DNA of 11,052 nt. Source: Calditenuis sp032249575. Lineage in GTDB: Archaea > Thermoproteota > Nitrososphaeria_A > Caldarchaeales > Calditenuaceae. The notes under the pieces were generated by a model. The model saw nothing but the letters and a program-made list of their open reading frames with translations. It made no database searches and was not told the DNA's origin. Both the position numbers and the translations under genes were made by a program. The stretch's first letter is position 1; every line of letters starts with the position of its first letter. Positions 6,161-11,052 of the stretch are shown piece by piece. The stretch lies in the NCBI GenBank assembly GCA_032249575.1, contig JAVVHL010000032.1, positions 1 through 11,052 of the forward strand. The letters run 5' to 3'.

Positions 6161-6188
6161 TGTACATAAACGGCTGATGCAAGATGCG

Positions 6189-8378
6189 TCACGGAATAAG
6201 GCTTTCCATAGCATGTTTAAATTTGGGCGTTGAAACAGGGTCCAGAACGATCGAGAGCAACGTGGAAGCGGCCCTGACGAGGAGCCTGACGTAGTCCTCG
6301 GTCGAGAAGGCGGAAGGGTTGAAGCAGGGATAGGGGAGGGGCCCGGAAGGGGTGAGGACGTAGCTCACCGATGACCCTGCACCGATCTCGGCACCCATGG
6401 CGGCCAGCGAACGGGCTGCGAGGGCCGTAGCGCACCTCACCCTGTAATCCTCAGGCTCCCTCGAGAGGACCCGCGTGACGACCAGCAGCTCCGGATCGAC
6501 GCGTCCCAGGACCAGCGTTGCGACGTAACGCCTCAGGACCTCCACGCACTCCTGCGCCGCCCTTCTGAGCTCCTCTGGAGAGCGGGCCTCCGATAGCCGG
6601 GAGAGCATCTCCAGCTGCATCCTCCTCACGAGCTCCGGCACGTCCCTCCTCCTCGCCTCTATCCCCCTGAACTTCAGCCGGCCTTCGGTGGTGACGCCGA
6701 AGTACCTGCCGTTGACGGGCCTCGAACCGTCGCGCCTCGACGGCAGGAAAGCTATCCAGCGGTAGACGCCCTCCAAGCTCACCGGCAGATTGGTGGCCCT
6801 CTCGACCTCAGCGGCCAGCTCCCTGTACTCGTCCTCTCCGGCGCCCTCCTTCCTGACCCAGAGGGAGTCGACGATTCCGTGGATCACCTCGAAGCCCATC
6901 TCCTCGGCGACCCTCACGGCCTTCAGCAGTGCAGCCCTCGCGTGGGCGCAGACGGCCATGTGGGCGAGCCTGCTGCCGAACTTGGCCTTCCTGAAGCCGA
7001 GGTATCCGAAGGACGAGACGAGGACCCACTTCAGGGCGTCGGCCCTCGCCCTGTAGATCCCTGCGCGCTGGCCGTCGTTCAGCTCCTTGATGAGGCGCTT
7101 GTAGGCGAGCCTCTTCCTCAGCGGCAGCTCTATGGCCTCGGGGACAAGACCCAAATTCCTCCTGCAGGTGTGCCCTCCTATCTCGGGGATCGGGGTGCCG
7201 TCGTCTGCGCAGCACGCGCAATTCACCGTCTCGGCGCTGACGTTGAACCGCGTTATGATCATCGGGTACATGCTCTGGAAGTCCAACTCGGCCACGTTCC
7301 AGTAGACTCCGGGCCTGTGGTCGAGCGTCAGGCCTCCCCTGTCCATCAGCAACAGGTCGCTCAGCCGGAAGTAGAGCGTCCTCCTGGGCCTCGAGGGGAC
7401 CATGACCCGTCGCCTGTGGGCCACTTCGAACTGGAGAGAGGTCATGCACTGGCCGATGGTGTAACGTGCGGCGTCGTGGAGGGGCACAACGCAGGTCCTC
7501 GCGACCTCGATCACGCCGTGCAGCCCCGTGTGTGAAAACGTGAAGGAGTTCTCGGGGTCGATGTGGACCCTCCCCCTCAGCCTGAAGGGCCTGTGCCTCC
7601 GGTAGACCCTGCCGTAGCTCCAGTAGACCGACGGAGGTCCTGACGCGTTAGTGAGAGGAGCCCTTCCGAGCTCCAGATCGATCCCCAGCTCCGAAGACCT
7701 GTGGAGGACGTAGCGCATCGCGAAGGAGTCTCCCTCCTTGACCAGCAGCACGTCCGGGTCCCAGCTGGCCAGCAACTCCTTGAGTCCCTCCAGAACCGAG
7801 GCCTCGTCGCCTTCGAGGACGGCCTCCTCTCCACAGGACCTCACCCTCACCTCCCTCAGCGGATCGTCAAACGAGGGAAGCCTGCGCCTCACTTCTGTGA
7901 CCACCTCGAGCTCGGCGACCCTCATCCAGCCCACGTCGTAGTCCAGCTCCTCCCTCGAGTCGAGGGCCCTGAGCCTGCAGGCCGAGAAGTCGAGCTCCAC
8001 CAGCGCCGTCGGGAAGACGCCGTGCTCGTACAGGAACTGCTGGAGGACTGGGACGTCGACGTTGTGGACCCTGAGGGCCCTGTAGCCTCCTAGCTCCTCG
8101 ATCGCCGCCGCTACCCTCCTCCTCTCCCTGATCCCAACCCTGACCTCGAGGGCCTCCGCCGGCCTTCCTCCCGGCTCCTCCCGCACCTCCACCAGCCCGC
8201 AGCCCTCGAACCTCCTAACCACCTCTCTGAGCGCCTCAGGCGATCCCGTGACGTAGATCGGCGGCCTCCACCTGACCGTGTGGGAGGTAACGCGGCGGTC
8301 GTCGTGCCTCAGCCAGAGCTCGACCCCATCGCCTTCGGGAGAGACGTTCAGGTCCAGCAGCCTACCCCTGACCCTCAT
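6189..8378 (-). CDS. polB2: PolB2-type family B DNA polymerase, exonuclease inactivated
   Basis: This 729-residue protein has the family B polymerase fold order with strongly altered active sites, as in the archaeal PolB2 (Dpo2) group. Motif A is ELDFQSMYP (364-372, Asp366 kept). Motif B is KWVLVSSFGYLG (450-461), with Ser in place of the usual Asn before SFGY. Motif C is HGIVDS (500-505) instead of YGDTDS, so only Asp504 remains. NGRYFGV (556-562) and KFRGIEARRRD (569-579) match the palm/thumb region. Exonuclease motifs are degraded: AELEV (155-159) and SFAMRYVL (218-225) lack expected Asp residues. The stretch ARTCVVPL..AARYTIGQ is typical of PolB2. PolB2 was first thought inactive, but Sulfolobus Dpo2 is reported to act in lesion bypass. 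ATG 8378 fits the family N-terminus and has GGTGG ahead; TTG 8399 would add 7 residues. It overlaps the upstream small gene by 17 nt. Confidence 0.85.
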   Translation of the reverse strand: MRVRGRLLDLNVSPEGDGVELWLRHDDRRVTSHTVRWRPPIYVTGSPEALREVVRRFEGCGLVEVREEPGGRPAEALEVRVGIRERRRVAAAIEELGGYRALRVHNVDVPVLQQFLYEHGVFPTALVELDFSACRLRALDSREELDYDVGWMRVAELEVVTEVRRRLPSFDDPLREVRVRSCGEEAVLEGDEASVLEGLKELLASWDPDVLLVKEGDSFAMRYVLHRSSELGIDLELGRAPLTNASGPPSVYWSYGRVYRRHRPFRLRGRVHIDPENSFTFSHTGLHGVIEVARTCVVPLHDAARYTIGQCMTSLQFEVAHRRRVMVPSRPRRTLYFRLSDLLLMDRGGLTLDHRPGVYWNVAELDFQSMYPMIITRFNVSAETVNCACCADDGTPIPEIGGHTCRRNLGLVPEAIELPLRKRLAYKRLIKELNDGQRAGIYRARADALKWVLVSSFGYLGFRKAKFGSRLAHMAVCAHARAALLKAVRVAEEMGFEVIHGIVDSLWVRKEGAGEDEYRELAAEVERATNLPVSLEGVYRWIAFLPSRRDGSRPVNGRYFGVTTEGRLKFRGIEARRRDVPELVRRMQLEMLSRLSEARSPEELRRAAQECVEVLRRYVATLVLGRVDPELLVVTRVLSREPEDYRVRCATALAARSLAAMGAEIGAGSSVSYVLTPSGPLPYPCFNPSAFSTEDYVRLLVRAASTLLSIVLDPVSTPKFKHAMESLIP

Positions 8379-8637
8379 CCTTCCCCACCAGCCCCTCAAG
8401 CGCCCTCTCGATCCGCCTGAGCCTCGACTCGTGGGCCAGAAGCAGCGAGACCAGCATCACCTCGAACGCCTCGCGCTCCGGATACATCGAGCCTGCGTGG
8501 ACGTACCTGAACGCCTGAGAGGTCAGCGCCTCGAAGTCCTCCCTCTCTGACCTCAGGAGGGCGGCCCTGAACCTCGACCAGCGCGCCAGCTCCTCCTCGA
8601 GCCTCTGCCTGTAGGTCGGCACGTTCCTGCCCATCAC
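8362..8637 (-). CDS. Small helical protein of unknown function in operon with PolB2
   Basis: I do not recognise this 91-residue protein. It is predicted to be mostly helical: charged segments RQRLEEELARWSRFRAALL (10-28) and ESRLRRIERALEGL (70-83) flank a short hydrophobic stretch AFEVMLVSLLLAH (57-69) that looks like a buried helix rather than a membrane span. No cysteine or catalytic motif is visible. It starts at GTG 8637 (or ATG 8634 next to it), about 26 nt from a GATATC-centred TATA-like element, and its stop overlaps the PolB2 start by 17 nt. Co-translation with a low-complexity-free partner protein suggests an accessory subunit of the polymerase; this is inference from position only. 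Codon use resembles its neighbours, and the uninterrupted frame with a shared operon argues that it is a real gene. Confidence 0.72.
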   Translation of the reverse strand: MMGRNVPTYRQRLEEELARWSRFRAALLRSEREDFEALTSQAFRYVHAGSMYPEREAFEVMLVSLLLAHESRLRRIERALEGLVGKDEGQG

Positions 8638-8642
8638 CCGCT

Positions 8643-8671
8643 TCCCTCGAAGACCTCCTGATATCGAGGGA
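8643..8671. repeat. Inverted repeat over the PolB2-operon promoter
   Basis: TCCCTCGA (8643-8650) and TCGAGGGA (8664-8671) form perfect 8-bp arms around 13 bp. The repeat spans the likely TATA-like element (8660-8667) of the small-gene/PolB2 operon, so a bound regulator would block TBP access. Confidence 0.5.
8660..8667 (-). promoter_or_regulatory. Weak TATA-like element of the PolB2 operon
   Basis: CGATATCA on the minus strand is centred about 26.5 nt before GTG 8637. Spacing is right for a leaderless transcript but the sequence is a poor TATA match. Confidence 0.35.
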
Positions 8672-8697
8672 GAGTTCGGCGAATGTGGAAGGGTTGA

Positions 8698-8733
8698 CCG
8701 AAAGTCCGGCCCCGATTTCAGGCTTCCGAAAGT
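8698..8733. repeat. Direct repeat CCGAAAGT in the PolB2/acyl-CoA dehydrogenase gap
   Basis: CCGAAAGT occurs at 8698-8705 and again at 8726-8733, 28 bp apart. On the minus strand each contains ACTTTC, which fits the ANTTTC element reported for damage-response promoters in Sulfolobales. Whether that system exists here is unknown. Confidence 0.4.
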
Positions 8734-8757
8734 GGGAGCACGTTGGCCATGAAGGGA

Positions 8758-8784
8758 AGAGCCCTGATGCGAACCCAGAGCCCT
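8758..8784. repeat. Direct repeat AGAGCCCT upstream of the acyl-CoA dehydrogenase promoter
   Basis: AGAGCCCT occurs at 8758-8765 and 8777-8784, 19 bp apart, close to two helical turns. It ends 16 bp before the TATA element of the dehydrogenase gene and may be a regulator site. Confidence 0.35.
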
Positions 8785-8800
8785 TCCGTTGACGAACGCC

Positions 8801-8808
8801 TCTTATGC
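8801..8808 (+). promoter_or_regulatory. TATA element of the acyl-CoA dehydrogenase gene
   Basis: TCTTATGC is centred about 26.5 nt before ATG 8831. This fits a leaderless transcript and argues against the upstream in-frame TTG at 8789. Confidence 0.45.
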
Positions 8809-8830
8809 GGGCGGGCAGAGGGCCCTAAGG

Positions 8831-10450
8831 ATGGAGGGGATCCTGCTCAGCCACGGCAGGAACTACTTCTCCCAAGACAGGCCCCTCCAGCTCTTCCTCG
8901 AGCATCTGGGCTTCAGGCATCGGGGATCTTTGGACGAGCTCGGCAGCTACGTCTCGACGAGGATGATGCCGGAGGCCTACTACATCGACCGCTACGCGAG
9001 GCCCTCCCTGATCAAGTGGAGCGTCAGGGGCGAGGAGCTGAACGAGGTCCTTGTCTCCTCCGGCCACCTCAGGACCCTTTACGACCTGCTGAGGTTCGGC
9101 GTCGTCGCGAAGGCCTTGACCGGTGAGGCCGACCTGATGTACCACTTCGTCTCCGGATACGTCATCTCCGACGCTGGCCTCTTCTGCTCGATCACGCTGA
9201 CCATGCAGACGGCCTACGGTCTCAGCAAGTACGGCGACGACCCGACTAGGAGCGCTTACCTCCCCCACTTCCTCAGGGAGGAGAGGCCGTGGATGGGGGC
9301 CACGTTCTACACGGAACTCGGTGCGGGGAGCGACCTGGGAGGGCTCGAGACGGTCGCCGAGCGTGCAGAGGACGGGACGTGGAGGTTGAGGGGGCTGAAG
9401 TACTTCGCCAGCAACGCGGGCCTCGCGAACGCTGCTATTGTGACTGCCAAACCGGCACCGGTCAGGTACGGAGCCAAGGCGGTGGCCGCCTTCTTCGCAC
9501 CGGCCCTAAGACCGGACGGAAGGCCGAACTGGAGGCTGCTGAGGCTGAAGGAGAAGCTGGGGACGATCACGGTACCCACAGGTGAGGTCGAGCTGAACGG
9601 GACGCTGGCCCACCTGCTCGGCACGCTGGAAGAGGGGATCTACATCGCTCTAGAGATATTGACGATCGCGAGGATCGACAACTCCGTAGCCGGACTCGGC
9701 CTCGCACGGAAGGCACTCTGGGAAGCGTACCTATACGGACAGGAGCGCAGGGCCTTCGGGAGGCGCCTGATAGAACACCCGCTCTACCTGCGGGACCTCG
9801 TGGAGATGGAGGCGCGGCTCCAGGCCAACCTGCTGCTGGCTTTGACTGCAGCGAGGAACTTCGCCGACGTCTCAGGAGAGAGGCCTCCTTACAGCCCAGC
9901 CTATCACGGTGCGAGGCTGCTGACGCACGTCACCAAGAACATGGCCGCTTGGACCTCGATAGACCTGACGAGGTACGCCATGGAGCTGATGGGAGGGATC
10001 GGCTTCCTCGAGGAGTTCCCCTTGGCGAAGATCCACAGGGACTCCCTTGTCACGTCGATCTGGGAGGGGACGAGCAACGTCCACTCGCTCGACATGGCCG
10101 AGGCCTTCTTCTCGAAGGAGGCCGGGTGGCAGACGTTGGACCGTCTGGAGGCCGAGATCTCGAGGCTGAGCGATCAGGAAGTGAGGCGTAAGCTCATGGC
10201 TGTCCTGGAGACGGTGAGGGAGGAGGCCGCTATGGCGATGAGGGACGGCGTCGAGCTCCACTCGAAGAGGCTCCTGACCCTCTTGGGCAAGCTGGCTGCA
10301 AGCACCCTCTACCAAAGCTGGGCCGAGTCCTCGGGAGAGGAGTGGGCGACGGCCATCAGCAGGGTCTACTTGCTCAACGAAGTGTTGGGCAAGGACGTCG
10401 ACTCGGACCTCGTGAGGAGGTCCAGCTACGGCCTCACTTGGATGGGCTAG
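8831..10450 (+). CDS. AidB-like acyl-CoA dehydrogenase
   Basis: This 539-residue FAD enzyme belongs to the acyl-CoA dehydrogenase superfamily, which introduces a double bond between C2 and C3 of acyl-CoA. The length and an extended N-terminal domain resemble the AidB branch (E. coli AidB is about 541 residues). The middle beta-domain carries TELGAGSDLGG (161-171) and LRGLKYFASNAG (186-197), followed by LKEKLGTITVPTGEVEL (239-255). The C-terminal helical domain has ARIDNSVAG, ERRAFGRRLIEHPL (305-318), ELMGGIGFLEEFP (385-397) and IHRDSLVTSIWEGTSN (401-416), where Glu412 is the likely catalytic base. The substrate is unknown; branched or medium acyl-CoA is possible. E. coli AidB is induced by alkylating agents, and this gene is divergent from a PolB2 operon, but a DNA-protection role is inference. 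ATG 8831 is chosen over TTG 8789 because of the TATA spacing. No electron-transfer flavoprotein genes lie in the window. Confidence 0.88.
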   Translation: MEGILLSHGRNYFSQDRPLQLFLEHLGFRHRGSLDELGSYVSTRMMPEAYYIDRYARPSLIKWSVRGEELNEVLVSSGHLRTLYDLLRFGVVAKALTGEADLMYHFVSGYVISDAGLFCSITLTMQTAYGLSKYGDDPTRSAYLPHFLREERPWMGATFYTELGAGSDLGGLETVAERAEDGTWRLRGLKYFASNAGLANAAIVTAKPAPVRYGAKAVAAFFAPALRPDGRPNWRLLRLKEKLGTITVPTGEVELNGTLAHLLGTLEEGIYIALEILTIARIDNSVAGLGLARKALWEAYLYGQERRAFGRRLIEHPLYLRDLVEMEARLQANLLLALTAARNFADVSGERPPYSPAYHGARLLTHVTKNMAAWTSIDLTRYAMELMGGIGFLEEFPLAKIHRDSLVTSIWEGTSNVHSLDMAEAFFSKEAGWQTLDRLEAEISRLSDQEVRRKLMAVLETVREEAAMAMRDGVELHSKRLLTLLGKLAASTLYQSWAESSGEEWATAISRVYLLNEVLGKDVDSDLVRRSSYGLTWMG

Positions 10451-10504
10451 CCCTCGAGATCCTGACTCTGCGGACTTCGGTGCGTTCTCACAGGCCGACA
10501 AATT

Positions 10505-10512
10505 CACTAATA
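10505..10512 (+). promoter_or_regulatory. TATA-like element of atpD
   Basis: CACTAATA is centred about 29 nt before ATG 10538. It is the only AT-rich element in the 87-bp gap after the dehydrogenase gene, in which nothing else was seen. Confidence 0.4.
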
Positions 10513-10537
10513 CCGGAGCCCTGAGGGACTCCGTCGG

Positions 10538-11052
10538 ATGTCCGTCTCCTTCGGCGGCGGCTACCTGAAGACGAGGCTGGAGCTCCTGAGGCTGAAGAGG
10601 TCCCTGAGGACCGCAGAGCGCGTCTACAGGATACTCGAGGACAAGAGGGACGTTCTGGTGAGGACGTTGAACGAGCTGATCGATCAGGCCCAGGAGCTCA
10701 GGGAGGCGATAACGGGAAGACTCGAGGAGGCCTACTCGGACCTCTCGACGGCCTACGTGAAGTGCGGTCCTGAGACTACCGAGCTGATCGCCAAGACCCT
10801 CGCCGAGTCCCTCTCGGTCAAGGTCAGGTCATACACGCTGATGGGCATACAGGTCCCGACGGTGGAGGTGGAGGAGACGAGGTTTCCCTTGCCGTACGGT
10901 TTCCTCGAGACGACGGCGGAGCTCGACGAGGCTGCCAGGAAGCTGAGGGCCGTGATACCGGAGGTCTGCAAGGCGGCGGCCGTCGAGAGCGCGATCTTCA
11001 GGATCGCCGAGGAACTGAGGAGGACGCAGAGGCTCCTGAACGCGCTGGAGTA
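10538..11052 (+). CDS. atpD: A-type ATP synthase subunit D (partial, runs off window)
   Basis: Subunit D is the central rotor stalk of the A/V-type ATP synthase and links the catalytic A3B3 head to the membrane ring. The frame from ATG 10538 stays open for 171 complete codons to the window edge, and family members have about 205-215 residues, so the C-terminal part is missing. The N-terminal segment reads LKTRLELLRLKRSLRTAERV and is followed by LEDKRDVLVRTLNELI. This matches the family's N-terminal coiled coil and its K.KRD.L signature. The middle contains LPYGFLETTAELDEAA, and the visible end IFRIAEELRRTQRLLNALE begins the C-terminal coiled coil. A TATA-like element upstream gives it its own promoter; whether other atp genes follow cannot be seen. 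The start is leaderless-like: GAGG at 10523-10526 is too far upstream to be a good ribosome site. Confidence 0.88.
   Translation, partial: MSVSFGGGYLKTRLELLRLKRSLRTAERVYRILEDKRDVLVRTLNELIDQAQELREAITGRLEEAYSDLSTAYVKCGPETTELIAKTLAESLSVKVRSYTLMGIQVPTVEVEETRFPLPYGFLETTAELDEAARKLRAVIPEVCKAAAVESAIFRIAEELRRTQRLLNALE

Noticed and set aside
6808..7535. Long frames on both strands within polB2
   Set aside because: They are low-information shadow frames; polymerase motifs A, B and C are all in the annotated frame.
8789..8830. TTG start at 8789 for the dehydrogenase
   Set aside because: The TATA element at 8801-8808 lies downstream of it, so this codon would not be on the transcript; ATG 8831 fits the spacing.
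8743..9126. 127-codon plus-strand frame overlapping the start of the dehydrogenase
   Set aside because: It overlaps the conserved N-terminal part of the dehydrogenase in another frame and has no motif.
9872..10507. 211-codon minus-strand frame opposite the dehydrogenase
   Set aside because: It is antisense to the conserved acyl-CoA dehydrogenase C-terminal motifs and has no recognisable domain.

Overview
The window looks like a chromosomal segment of a GC-rich archaeon of the TACK group, probably a thermophile. The evidence is a crenactin-type actin, a PolB2-type B-family polymerase, archaeal PurP and GHMP-type shikimate kinase in place of the bacterial enzymes, Pth2, subunit D of the A-type ATP synthase, a serine tRNA that seems to carry a small intron, and TATA boxes about 26-28 nt upstream of start codons (leaderless transcripts). 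Arginine is mostly encoded by AGG. The lineage cannot be fixed from the sequence alone; Thermoproteales, Korarchaeota and Caldiarchaeales/Aigarchaeota-type archaea all fit.

Layout. 3-737 (-): XRE-type helix-turn-helix regulator, back to back with 790-2919 (+): two tandem PurP-type ATP-grasp paralogs. One TATA element at 761-768 sits at leaderless distance from both start codons. 2926-4160 (-): pth2 and aroK, overlapping in GTGA and converging on the second purP with only 6 bp between stop codons. 4273-4370 (+): tRNA-Ser with an oversized anticodon loop, followed by a hairpin and T-tract. 4522-5790 (-): crenactin without visible arcadin neighbours. 5898-6104 (-): a small zinc-ribbon protein under an AT-rich promoter that contains a perfect 7-bp inverted repeat. 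6189-8637 (-): a 91-residue helical protein of unknown function overlapping a PolB2-type polymerase. 8831-10450 (+): an AidB-like acyl-CoA dehydrogenase, divergent from the PolB2 pair across a 193-bp region rich in short repeats. 10538-end (+): start of atpD, cut by the window edge.

How the genes fit together. The PurP pair is likely involved in the late steps of purine synthesis. aroK and pth2 look like a translationally coupled housekeeping pair. The small gene, the PolB2 polymerase and the AidB-like flavoprotein form a divergent block that could belong to a DNA-damage response; this is inference. No gene-free stretch exceeds 300 bases; the longest, 8638-8830, holds promoters and repeats. 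No CRISPR array, insertion sequence or rRNA was seen.
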